DNA of 34,708 bases, taken from positions 1 through 34,708 of the forward strand of contig JAUZEY010000109.1 of assembly GCA_030838785.1 (NCBI GenBank), read 5' to 3'. Numbering within the stretch: position 1 is the stretch's first letter; each line of letters starts with the position of its first letter. Shown one piece after another: positions 21,968 to 29,946 of this stretch. Source of the stretch: Actinomycetota bacterium. GTDB lineage: Bacteria > Actinomycetota > Acidimicrobiia > IMCC26256 > BP-133. A model generated the notes under the pieces. It did no database searches. It had not been told where the DNA came from and was given only the letters and a program-made list of their open reading frames with translations. A program made the position numbers and the translations under genes.

Positions 21968-24103
21968 GTGGCGAACTGGCGCAGCCTCGTGGGGCGGCGG
22001 GGGTCGGGGCCGGCTGGCATCGACGGCGACGTCCTGGCCGGCGCGCCCGACTGGCTGTGGCCGTTCTGGGCCGAGCGGCAGCTCGACCCGGAGTCCCCGG
22101 CCTTCGTCCCCGGGGGCGAGCTCCCGGCCCTCGTCAACGTCACGCATCGGAACTGGACGCTGGTCGGCAACCTCGCCTCGCCCCGGACGGGGATCGTCGA
22201 TCCCCGCGGCCTCGTCTCACCCTGGCCCGGCGGCTGGTCGCTCGACTGGTGGATCGGCGCCGAGGACCGGTGGCACCTCCCGAGCCGGGAGGCGGCGGTG
22301 CGCCAGTCGCTGGTCGGGGACGTTCCTGTGGTCCAGACTGCGCTACGCATCCCCGGGGGCGACGCCGTCCACCGCGTCTACGGTCTTCCCGCCTCCGTGG
22401 GCGGCCCCTTCGGCGAACTCGTCGTGGTCGAGGTGGAGAACCAGTCGCCGGTCCCGGTCGCCGTCGCTTTCGCCCTGCGGCCGGCCAATCCCGTCGGTCT
22501 GGCCGCGGTGCGGCGGATCGAACTGCAGGAGGACCGGCTCCTGGTCGACGGGCACCCTGCGCTGCTGCTGCCCCGGCCGCCGGCCGGAGTGGCCGGCTCG
22601 AAGTTCGAAGACGGCGACGTCGTCCACCGGGTGACGGCGGGCCAGGCCGGCCCGGGCTCCCTCCACGTCGACGATCCGGACGGGCTCGGCCAGGTGGCGC
22701 TCGTCTACCCGCTCCCGCACCGCACCACGGTCCGGGTGGCGCTGCCACTGGAGCACGACCGGCGCACCCGGCACGGGAGCCCGGCGCTGCCCGGGATCGA
22801 CCTGGCCGCACTTCCGGCGCCGGCCGACGTGAGCCGCGGCTGGCAGGCACAGCTCCGGCGGGGGCTGCGGCTCGAGCTCCCCGATCCCCGGCTCCAGTCG
22901 GCCGTGGAGGCCAACCGGGGGTTCCTCCTCCTGTTCCACCGCGGCGGTGACGTCTCGCCCGCACCGTGGCGCGGCGAGGACGTCTCCTTCCGGGAGGCCG
23001 CTCCGATGGTGGTGACGCTCGACCGGTTCGGCTTCCACACCGAGGCGGCGGAGGTGCTGCGGGCCCGTCCGTGGCGGTCGCCGGGCCGCGACTCCGGTCG
23101 GCTGCGGACCTGGGAGGGCCACGCCGGGGGGCTGTGGGCCATCGCCGAGCATCACCGCCTGACCGGCGACGGCGCGCTGCTCGGCGAGCTGATCCCGGCC
23201 GTGCGGGAAGGCGTCCGGCTGCTGGCCGGCCATCACGTCGTCGCCGATCTTCCCTACGAGCAGGGCTTCTGGTGCGTACGGGGACTCGTCGACGGCGCCT
23301 GGCTCCTGCGCCTCGCCGGCGACGGCCCGGCCGCTGACGAGGCCGAGGCGGCGGCCGCCCAGCTGCGGGACGCCATCACGGCCTCGCTCGAGCGCGGCGC
23401 CGCCCGCCTGGGCCGGGTGGCGATGCCCGCCGCGCCCAGCCGGGGCCTCGACGCCGGCATGGTCGGGTCCCTCGTCGCCTGCGACCCGCTCGGCCTGCTT
23501 CCCGCCGACGACGCCTGGGTGACGGGGACTCTCGACGCGCTGCGGGAGGCCTTCTGCCTCGGGGACGCCTTCTACGAAGCGCTCCTTCACCGCGGGCTCA
23601 GCCCGTCCCTCACCTTCCGGATCGCTGCCTGCGAGCTCGAGGCCGGCGACCTGCGGGCGTGGCGGAGGCTGCGCCGCATGCTCGACGCCGCCACCTCCAC
23701 CTTCACCTGGCCGGAGGCCGTGCATCCCCGCCTCGGCGGGGGCTGTGCGGGCGATGGGCACCACGGCGGGGCGGCGGCCGGCTTTCTGGGTCTCGTCCGC
23801 CGGGCGCTGGTGCGGGAGACACCGGGCGGGGGGCTGGCCCTGGTCACGATCTTCCCGCCCGAGTGGGCCGGCCAGCCGCTCGAGGTCCACGACGCCCCGA
23901 CGGCGCAGGGACGGATCTCCTACGCCCTCCGCTGGCACGGCGACCGCCCGGCGCTGCTCTGGCAGTGCGAGCGTCCCGGCGTCTCCCTCACCGCGCCGGG
24001 GCTCGACCGTTCGTTCTCCACCACCGAGCCGGCGGGAGAGGCGCTGCTGGCGCCGTACCGGGCCCGGATCCCTATCCCGGTCCAGGACGCCGGGTCGGCC
24101 TGA
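21968..24103 (+). CDS. Six-hairpin (alpha/alpha toroid) glycosidase-like protein
   Basis: 711 residues from GTG 21968, no signal peptide. The N-terminal ~270 residues are beta-rich (NWTLVGNLASPRTGIVDPRG, VVVEVENQSPVPVAVAFALRPANP), like the beta-sandwich domain before catalytic toroids in GH15/GH63/GH94-type and debranching enzymes. Residues about 290-640 are helical with toroid-like segments: WRGEDVSFREAAPMVVTLDRFGF, RTWEGHAGGLWAIAEHHRLTGD, and TFTWPEAVHPRLGGGCAGDGHHGGAAAGFL. Acidic residues in these are candidates for catalysis. I cannot name the GH family. It ends tail-to-tail with a GH38 gene and near glgM/glgC, so an alpha-glucan or mixed glycan substrate is a reasonable guess. Confidence 0.65.
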   Translation: MANWRSLVGRRGSGPAGIDGDVLAGAPDWLWPFWAERQLDPESPAFVPGGELPALVNVTHRNWTLVGNLASPRTGIVDPRGLVSPWPGGWSLDWWIGAEDRWHLPSREAAVRQSLVGDVPVVQTALRIPGGDAVHRVYGLPASVGGPFGELVVVEVENQSPVPVAVAFALRPANPVGLAAVRRIELQEDRLLVDGHPALLLPRPPAGVAGSKFEDGDVVHRVTAGQAGPGSLHVDDPDGLGQVALVYPLPHRTTVRVALPLEHDRRTRHGSPALPGIDLAALPAPADVSRGWQAQLRRGLRLELPDPRLQSAVEANRGFLLLFHRGGDVSPAPWRGEDVSFREAAPMVVTLDRFGFHTEAAEVLRARPWRSPGRDSGRLRTWEGHAGGLWAIAEHHRLTGDGALLGELIPAVREGVRLLAGHHVVADLPYEQGFWCVRGLVDGAWLLRLAGDGPAADEAEAAAAQLRDAITASLERGAARLGRVAMPAAPSRGLDAGMVGSLVACDPLGLLPADDAWVTGTLDALREAFCLGDAFYEALLHRGLSPSLTFRIAACELEAGDLRAWRRLRRMLDAATSTFTWPEAVHPRLGGGCAGDGHHGGAAAGFLGLVRRALVRETPGGGLALVTIFPPEWAGQPLEVHDAPTAQGRISYALRWHGDRPALLWQCERPGVSLTAPGLDRSFSTTEPAGEALLAPYRARIPIPVQDAGSA

Positions 24104-26867
24104 CGGTGACGATCTCCCCGGGCCGGAGGCCGACTTCGATCTCCGGGATGTCAGGGCCGCCGACCCTGGCCGAGGCGAGCTGCGCACCCGGGTTGAACAG
24201 CCGGACGACGAGCCCGTCGCCGTCGCGCCCCACCGCCGACACCTCGGCACCGTCGACCCGCAGGACCTGGCCCTCGGACGGGCGGCCGGAGCCGGTGCCG
24301 GTGGCGGAGCCGGCCACGGCCTCGAGCGGGTCGAGGAAGCCGGTGGCCCGCCCGGTGAGGTCGGCGGCCTCCCAGTGGCGGGCATGCAGCAGCAGGCCGT
24401 AGCGCCAGCGGCGCTCGCCTTGCACCTGGGCGCCCTCGACCCGTAGAGCCGGGCCGGCCGGGTCGGGGCGGAGCGGCAGCTGCCGGCGGGACAGCCAGCC
24501 GGTCGCCCGGAGCAACGTGACGGCCAGCTCCCGGCCGCCGTCGCAGACCTCGTACTCGAACGTCCCGGCGGCGATCAGGGCCAGACCCACCTCGCCGGAG
24601 CAGTCGACGAACTGGCGGGCCGGGAACGTCGGCGGCGGCCGCTCGGACGGCCCGCCCTCGGCGTCGAGACCCCGGTGGACGACGGCGAAGGCGCAGTCGG
24701 CATCGGACCCCGTCACCGTTGCCGGCAGCGGGAAGTGCACCCGGAGCCGGTGATCGCGGCAGCGGTTGTCGAGGACCGTCTCGACGCCGACGATCGGGTC
24801 GCCGGCGACCAGGGACACCGCCGTGCGGAGGGTCGCCGCGGTCGTCTGCGCCGACCGGGCGGAGCAGGCCCGCTCGTCTCCATCGGCGTGTGCCGGCCAT
24901 TCGTAGCCGGCGATGATGACCACCCGCCCCCGGAGCGGACCGGCCTCTTCGACGTCGACCGTCACCGATCGGGGGTGGTCGACCACCGTGTCGGCGGCGG
25001 GCGGGCACCAGGTGTAGGTGTCGCCGCCGTCGCCGCCGTCGGCGTAGCGGTTGAGCCCCTCGGCGCGCAGTCCGCTCCGGGTGGTGATGGTGAAGGTTCC
25101 GTCCTCCGTGTCGACCTCCACCCGGACGAGCCCGTTGTCGAGCGTCGGGCGGCCGCCGGGGCCGGTGCCGACCCGGACGGGTATCGCCGCGGGTTCCCCG
25201 CCGCCGCCCTCGGGGGGCGGGTGCAGGGTCGTCCAGCCGTAGCCCGGCACCGGCCCGGTCTCGACGAGAATGCGGCGCCGGGGGGGTCCCTCCATCCGCA
25301 CGATCACCGGCCGGCCCGCCCCGCCAAGGGTCAGCAGGGCGTCGCGGGCCTCGTGGAGGTCGACCGGAGGATCGCCGAGTCCTGCGGCCTGGAACGTCAT
25401 CGTCGCCCCGACGTCCTGCGTCTCATCGGGGTCGCCGGGGGCGGAATCGACGCCCGAGAGCGTCAGTGCCTCTTCGGGCCCCGGCTCGAGCGACCAGGCC
25501 CCCACAGACCGCCCGTCAAACGTCGCGCCCGCGATGCGGTCGGCCACCCAGCCGACCTTCGACCCCGCCACCCGGGCGACGAACGTCTCGTCCCGGCCCA
25601 CGCCGAGCAGCTGCACCGCCCGCCCGATCCCGTCCGGGCCGACGAAATCCTCGGCGGGGTTCCGGCCGGCGGGGACGGTCACCTCGACGATCCCGGAGCG
25701 CGTACGGGGCGAGGTGTTGACGACCAGCAGCGCGCCGGGTGCTGTTCCGGTCTCGGCCGCCAGGTCGGTCAGCGCCCGGTCGGCGAGGGCCTCGCCGATC
25801 TGGCGCGCCTCGGCGTAGCGCACGAGCACCTGGTCGGCGACCTCGTCGGTGCAGCAGGCGCAGGCCGAGTCGTGGGCGCTGTTGGCGATGAGCCGGTCCC
25901 AGGCGACGCCGAGGAGGGCAACGGCTGTCGTCCACTCCGCCAGGGGCCGGAACAGGGCCAGGAGCGGCTCGGCCCGCCGCTCCACCGCGCGCTCGGCGGC
26001 GGCCGCCGCCGCCCGGACGTCGACACGGTTGGAGATCACCCCCGACAGCAGCGGGGCCCGGGCCGCCGACCGCAGCTCGCCCCGCCATACCGGGAGCGCG
26101 CCATCGGGGACTTCAACGCGCTGCTCTTCGAGCCACCGGGCCAGATCGGCGACCTCGAAGCGGTACCGGCTCCCGGCGGCGTTGGCCTCGGCCACGGCCC
26201 CTGCCACCCCCGGTTCCGGCGGCCGCTGGTCGCCGCCGTTCATGAGCAGGAGGCCGCCGACCCGGCGGTGGCCGACCTCGGCCTCCCAGCTCCGGGCCCG
26301 CTCGACGAGGCCCGGCCCGTCCGCCGGGAGGCCCCGCCCGTTGGCGTAGGAGCCGTAGAGGTACTCGGTCCGCACCGACGAGCCGTCCGGGGCCTCCCAC
26401 CGGAAGGCGGTGGCGTCGACGGCCGCCGGGACGCCCCGCCAGACGACGGCCTGCTCGATCCCGGCCTGGGTGAGCAGTTGGGGGAGCTGGGCCACGTGCC
26501 CGAACACGTCGGGGCTGTACCCGATGGCCGGTCCGGTGGCGCCCAGCTCGGCCCGGCGCCGCAGGCCGGCCTCGAGGTTGCGCACGATCGTCTCGGGCGA
26601 CACCACGAACTCGTCCATCGGCACGGCCCACGGCCCGATCCCGAGCCGGCCGGCGGCCACCGCCGCCCGCACCCTGCCCTCCGCCTCCGGGCGCACGGCC
26701 AGGTAGTCGTCGATCACCGCCGTCTGCCCGTCCAGCCAGAAGTGGGCCGGACCGTCACCGTCGAGCTCGTCGAGGAGCTCGTCGAGGAGCCGCAGGAGCC
26801 GCACGCGGCCGGCCTGGAACGGGACGTGCCACTCCCGGTCCCAATGCGTGTGGGGCACGATCCCCAC
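24072..26867 (-). CDS. GH38-family alpha-mannosidase
   Basis: 931 residues from GTG 26867; the ORF-track start at 27938 is a shadow of the glgM gene. VGIVPHTHWDREWHVPF at the start carries the His and Asp zinc ligands of GH38, and GPWAVPMDEFVVSPETIVRNL contains the Asp of the family nucleophile region. ANSAHDSACACCTDEVADQ holds another expected His-Asp pair, and the long beta-rich second half is normal for the family. GH38 enzymes release alpha-mannose with retention. There is no signal peptide, so it works in the cytoplasm. GGAG lies 10 nt before the start, which is 20 nt after the glgM stop, so the two are in one operon. Its 3' end overlaps the convergent gene by 32 nt. Confidence 0.88.
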   Translation of the reverse strand: MGIVPHTHWDREWHVPFQAGRVRLLRLLDELLDELDGDGPAHFWLDGQTAVIDDYLAVRPEAEGRVRAAVAAGRLGIGPWAVPMDEFVVSPETIVRNLEAGLRRRAELGATGPAIGYSPDVFGHVAQLPQLLTQAGIEQAVVWRGVPAAVDATAFRWEAPDGSSVRTEYLYGSYANGRGLPADGPGLVERARSWEAEVGHRRVGGLLLMNGGDQRPPEPGVAGAVAEANAAGSRYRFEVADLARWLEEQRVEVPDGALPVWRGELRSAARAPLLSGVISNRVDVRAAAAAAERAVERRAEPLLALFRPLAEWTTAVALLGVAWDRLIANSAHDSACACCTDEVADQVLVRYAEARQIGEALADRALTDLAAETGTAPGALLVVNTSPRTRSGIVEVTVPAGRNPAEDFVGPDGIGRAVQLLGVGRDETFVARVAGSKVGWVADRIAGATFDGRSVGAWSLEPGPEEALTLSGVDSAPGDPDETQDVGATMTFQAAGLGDPPVDLHEARDALLTLGGAGRPVIVRMEGPPRRRILVETGPVPGYGWTTLHPPPEGGGGEPAAIPVRVGTGPGGRPTLDNGLVRVEVDTEDGTFTITTRSGLRAEGLNRYADGGDGGDTYTWCPPAADTVVDHPRSVTVDVEEAGPLRGRVVIIAGYEWPAHADGDERACSARSAQTTAATLRTAVSLVAGDPIVGVETVLDNRCRDHRLRVHFPLPATVTGSDADCAFAVVHRGLDAEGGPSERPPPTFPARQFVDCSGEVGLALIAAGTFEYEVCDGGRELAVTLLRATGWLSRRQLPLRPDPAGPALRVEGAQVQGERRWRYGLLLHARHWEAADLTGRATGFLDPLEAVAGSATGTGSGRPSEGQVLRVDGAEVSAVGRDGDGLVVRLFNPGAQLASARVGGPDIPEIEVGLRPGEIVTVRPTRRPGPG

Positions 26868-26887
26868 CCGAACTTGCTCCGGGGGGT

Positions 26888-28102
26888 TCAGAGCGACCGG
26901 TAGAGCTCGACCGTGCGGGCCGCGATCGACGGCCACGAGAACTCCTCGACCGCCCGCTTGCGACCCATGGCGCCCATCCGCTCGGCGGTGGCCGGGTCGG
27001 CCACGAGGGCGTTCACCGCCGCGGCCAGGTCGGCCACGAACACCCCGGCGTCGGCGGGCCGGCCGTCGGGGCCGAGCTCCAGGTGGACCAGCGTGCCGGT
27101 CTCCCCGTCGAGCACGATCTCGGGAATGCCTCCCACGTCGGAGGCGACGACGGCCGTGGCGCAGGCCATGGCCTCCACGTTGACGAGGCCGAACGGCTCG
27201 TAGACGGACGGGCAGATGGCCACGACCGAGTTCGACAGCACCTCGATGAGCTCGGGGCGGGGGAGGACCCGCTCCAGCCACAGGACGCCGGTGCGGCGCT
27301 CGGCCAGCGCCGCCGCCCGGGCCCGCATCTCCTCGCCCACCTCGGGCGTGTCGGGGGCGCTCGGGAGGAGCACCAGCTGGGTGTCGGGGTCGAAGCGCTC
27401 GGCGGCGGCCAGCAGCAGGTCGATCCCCTTCTGGCGTGTGATCCGCCCGACGAAGGTGACGTAGGGCCGGGTGGGATCGATGCCCAGGGCCGGCAGGGCG
27501 TCGGTGTGGTGGTCGGGGGTGAACTCGTCGGTGTCGACCCCGTTGTGGATCACCACGACCCGGTCGGGGTCGAGGGCGGGGTAGCAGCCGAGGACGTCGT
27601 CCTTCATTGCCGCGGACACGGCGATGACGGCGTCGGCCGACTCCAGCGCCGTCCGCTCGCAGAACGACGACACGGCGTAGCCCCCGCCGAGCTGCTCCGC
27701 CTTCCACGGCCGGTGCGGCTCGAGGCTGTGGGTGGTGACGACGTGGGGGATGTCGTAGAGCATCCGGGCCAGGTGGCCGGCGAAGTTGGCGTACCAGGTG
27801 TGGCTGTGGACGACGTCGGCGCCTTCCACCGCCGCGGCCATGAGCAGGTCGACCGACAGCGTCCGGAGGACCGCGTCGTGGGGCCGGGGATCCGGGGGTG
27901 TCCCCCGAGATGACCGGCCCGAGCCGATCGCCTCCCACGGCTCGAAGGCCGCCTTCACCAGTGGCGACTCCCGCCGCTTCCCGAAGCAGAAGACGTCGAG
28001 GTCGACGAGGCGGGCCAGATGCTCGGAGAGGTACTCGACGTGGACGCCCGCGCCCCCGTACACCTCGGGCGGGTATTCGCGGGTGAGCAGCGCGACGCGC
28101 AT
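26888..28102 (-). CDS. glgM: GT4 glycogen synthase / maltose-1-phosphate synthase, Corynebacterium type
   Basis: 404 residues, the length of the actinobacterial GT4 enzyme rather than the longer GT5 GlgA. Visible are LLTREYPPEVYGGAGVHV, VVHSHTWYANFAGHLA, VIHNGVDTDEF, VTFVGRITRQKGIDLL and the donor-binding CPSVYEPFGLVNVEAMAC. In Mycobacterium the homologue (Rv1212c) uses ADP-glucose to make maltose-1-phosphate, or extends alpha-glucan, and is also next to glgC. Sequence alone does not separate the two activities, so glgA is an equally valid symbol. GGAGG lies 10 nt before the ATG. It is 22 nt downstream of glgC, its ADP-glucose supplier. Confidence 0.9.
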   Translation of the reverse strand: MRVALLTREYPPEVYGGAGVHVEYLSEHLARLVDLDVFCFGKRRESPLVKAAFEPWEAIGSGRSSRGTPPDPRPHDAVLRTLSVDLLMAAAVEGADVVHSHTWYANFAGHLARMLYDIPHVVTTHSLEPHRPWKAEQLGGGYAVSSFCERTALESADAVIAVSAAMKDDVLGCYPALDPDRVVVIHNGVDTDEFTPDHHTDALPALGIDPTRPYVTFVGRITRQKGIDLLLAAAERFDPDTQLVLLPSAPDTPEVGEEMRARAAALAERRTGVLWLERVLPRPELIEVLSNSVVAICPSVYEPFGLVNVEAMACATAVVASDVGGIPEIVLDGETGTLVHLELGPDGRPADAGVFVADLAAAVNALVADPATAERMGAMGRKRAVEEFSWPSIAARTVELYRSL

Positions 28103-28124
28103 GACAGAACGGCCTCCGGCGGGA

Positions 28125-29363
28125 CTACCCCTCAGGGACCTTTTCCCCCTTCCCGATGACGACGATCCCGTTGGGCGACACGGTGAAGCGGGCTTTGTCG
28201 AGGAGCGGGTCGACCCCGATCATCGCCCCCGGTGGCACCCGCACGTTCTTGTCGATGATGGCGTTGCGGACGACGGCGCCCATCCCGATCACGACGTCGT
28301 GCATGAGCACCGAGTGCTCGACGGTGGCGTGGGGATGCACGAGCACGCCGGGCGAGATCACCGACGAGCGCACCGTGCCCCCCGAGATGATGCTGCCGGC
28401 ACAGACCATGGAGTCGACCGCCATGCCGGTGCCGGTGTGGGGCCCCTGGAGCACGAACTTGGCCGGCGGCATGGTCGGGAGCGACGTGTAGATCGGCCAC
28501 TGGCGGTTGTAGAGGTTGAAGATCGGGTGGACGGAGACGAGGTCCATGTGGGCGTCGTAGTAGGAGTCGAGCGACCCGACGTCGCGCCAGTAGGCCTGGT
28601 CCCGCTCGGTCGCGCCGGGGACGTGGTTCGTCGTGAAGTCGTAGACGTGGGCCTCGCCCATCTCCACCAGGGCCGGGATGATGCTGCCGCCGATGTCGTG
28701 GTGGGAGTTCTGGTCCTCGGCGTCGAGGCTCACGATGTCGACCAGGGTCTTGGTGGTGAAGACGTAGTTGCCCATGGAGGCGAAGATCTCGCCGGGGGAG
28801 TCGGGCAACCCGGGGGCGTCGGCCGGCTTCTCCTTGAAGGTGGCGATCTTCGTGCCCTCCCCCGGGTCGATGACCCCGAGCTGGTTGGACTGGGAGCGGG
28901 GCGCCCGGATCCCGGCCACCGTCACGCCCGCCCCGGTGGCGATGTGCTGGTCGACCATCTGGCGGGGATCCATGCGGTAGATGTGGTCGGCGCCGAAGAC
29001 CAGGATGTAGTCCGGGCTCTCGTCGACGACGAGGTTGAGGTTCTGGTAGATGGCATCGGCCGAGCCGGCGAACCAGCGGGGGCCGCGGCGCATCTGGGCC
29101 GGTACCGGCGTCACGTAGGAGCCGAGCAGCGTGGACAGCCGCCACGTCCGGGTGATGTGGAGGTCGAGGCTATGGCTCTTGTACTGCGTCAGTACCACGA
29201 TGTGGAGGTAGCCGGCGTTGGCCATGTTGGAGAGGGCGAAGTCGACGATGCGGTAATGCCCTCCGAAGGGCACGGCCGGCTTCGCCCGGTCGGCGGTGAG
29301 GGGAGCAAGACGCTTGCCCTCGCCGCCGGCCAGCACCATCGTCAGTATCTTGGGCTCGGCCAT
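28125..29363 (-). CDS. glgC: Glucose-1-phosphate adenylyltransferase (ADP-glucose pyrophosphorylase)
   Basis: 412 residues from ATG 29363; the ORF track begins 180 codons too early. [28 protein letters not shown] is the nucleotide-binding signature, followed by [15 protein letters not shown], the sugar-phosphate-binding IATFKEKP, and a C-terminal left-handed beta-helix ([41 protein letters not shown]). It makes ADP-glucose from ATP and glucose-1-phosphate, the committed step of glycogen and alpha-glucan synthesis. A -10-like TACGGT lies 10 nt before the ATG, and no ribosome site is seen. First gene of the glgC-glgM-GH38 row. Confidence 0.95.
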   Translation of the reverse strand: MAEPKILTMVLAGGEGKRLAPLTADRAKPAVPFGGHYRIVDFALSNMANAGYLHIVVLTQYKSHSLDLHITRTWRLSTLLGSYVTPVPAQMRRGPRWFAGSADAIYQNLNLVVDESPDYILVFGADHIYRMDPRQMVDQHIATGAGVTVAGIRAPRSQSNQLGVIDPGEGTKIATFKEKPADAPGLPDSPGEIFASMGNYVFTTKTLVDIVSLDAEDQNSHHDIGGSIIPALVEMGEAHVYDFTTNHVPGATERDQAYWRDVGSLDSYYDAHMDLVSVHPIFNLYNRQWPIYTSLPTMPPAKFVLQGPHTGTGMAVDSMVCAGSIISGGTVRSSVISPGVLVHPHATVEHSVLMHDVVIGMGAVVRNAIIDKNVRVPPGAMIGVDPLLDKARFTVSPNGIVVIGKGEKVPEG

Positions 29364-29372
29364 ACGGGCGGT

Positions 29373-29379
29373 TACCGTA
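29373..29379. promoter_or_regulatory. Shared bidirectional -10 element TACCGTA
   Basis: On plus, TTGGGC (29350-29355), a 17-nt spacer and TACCGT end 7 nt before the GTG at 29386. On minus, TACGGT ends 10 nt before the glgC ATG. Start codons are 23 nt apart and neither has a Shine-Dalgarno, the same geometry as at 14974. Confidence 0.55.
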
Positions 29380-29385
29380 CCCAAC

Positions 29386-29847
29386 GTGCGCATCGCACTC
29401 GGCAGTGACGAGCGGACGACCCTCACCGACGCTCTCGTCGAGGACCTCCGCGGCCGGGGCCACGAGGTCGTCCTGGTCGGGCCGCCGGGGGGCGACGACC
29501 TGGGCTGGGCTGCCGTCGGGCGCCGGGTGGGGGAGCTGGTGGCGGAGGGCGGGGCCGACACCGCCGTCCTGTGCTGCTGGACGGGCACCGGCGCCTCCAT
29601 CGCCGCCAACAAGGTGGCCGGCGTGCGGGCGGCGCTGTGCACCGACGCCGAGACGGCCCGGGGCGCCCGGCGCTGGAACGACGCCAACGTGCTGGTGCTC
29701 AGCCTGCGGCTGGTGAGCCCGCCGGTGGCGGCCGAGATGCTCGACGCCTGGTTCGCCACCCCTCCCGACCCCTCCGAGGCCGACGCCATCGCCTCTCTCG
29801 ACCGGAAATCAGCCACGAAAGGGTCGAAGGGAGCGAAAGCCGGATAG
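29386..29847 (+). CDS. rpiB: RpiB/LacAB-family sugar-phosphate isomerase
   Basis: 153 residues from GTG 29386; the ORF-track start at 29296 overlaps glg[61 protein letters not shown] matches the family core, including the active-site Cys region and the anion-binding GTG loop. The usual His of GSDHAG is missing (GSDERTTL here), so it belongs to a variant branch and the substrate may not be ribose-5-phosphate. The Lys-rich tail ([13 protein letters not shown]) is an extension. It is divergent from glgC under a shared promoter. Confidence 0.8.
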   Translation: MRIALGSDERTTLTDALVEDLRGRGHEVVLVGPPGGDDLGWAAVGRRVGELVAEGGADTAVLCCWTGTGASIAANKVAGVRAALCTDAETARGARRWNDANVLVLSLRLVSPPVAAEMLDAWFATPPDPSEADAIASLDRKSATKGSKGAKAG

Positions 29848-29883
29848 CGCCCGCACGGCAGGATCAGGGACGGACGGGCCGAA

Positions 29884-29937
29884 CTCACCACTGACAAAAC
29901 CACTCAGAGTGAGATTTCTCGGGCGTTTCGCCCAGAG
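29884..29937 (+). promoter_or_regulatory. Leader with inverted repeats before the GYWL-metallophosphoesterase gene
   Basis: CACTC-a-GAGTG (29901-29911) is a perfect small palindrome, CTCAC (29884) can also pair with GTGAG (29909), and GGGCG-ttt-CGCCC forms a hairpin just before the AGAGGGGG ribosome site. An operator or translational control element is possible. I could not match it to a known riboswitch. Confidence 0.3.
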
Positions 29938-29946
29938 GGGGCGAAC

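Noticed and set aside
20410-22950. 846-residue plus-strand ORF
   Set aside because: An out-of-frame shadow of the SipW fusion and toroid genes; Arg/Pro/Gly-rich with no motif.
22343-24385. 680-residue minus-strand ORF
   Set aside because: Antisense to the toroid glycosidase; the sequence is low complexity, without motif.
24675-26903. 742-residue plus-strand ORF
   Set aside because: Antisense to the GH38 gene, whose zinc and nucleophile motifs are intact; no ribosome site or family motif.
24072-27938. GH38 gene with the ORF-track start at 27938, as a fusion with upstream sequence
   Set aside because: The first ~357 residues are an out-of-frame reading of glgM. A GTG with GGAG at 26867 directly precedes the family start PHTHWDREW.
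29848-29946. Riboswitch before the GYWL-phosphoesterase gene
   Set aside because: Small inverted repeats are present, but I could not match any known aptamer core; kept only as a low-confidence regulatory feature.
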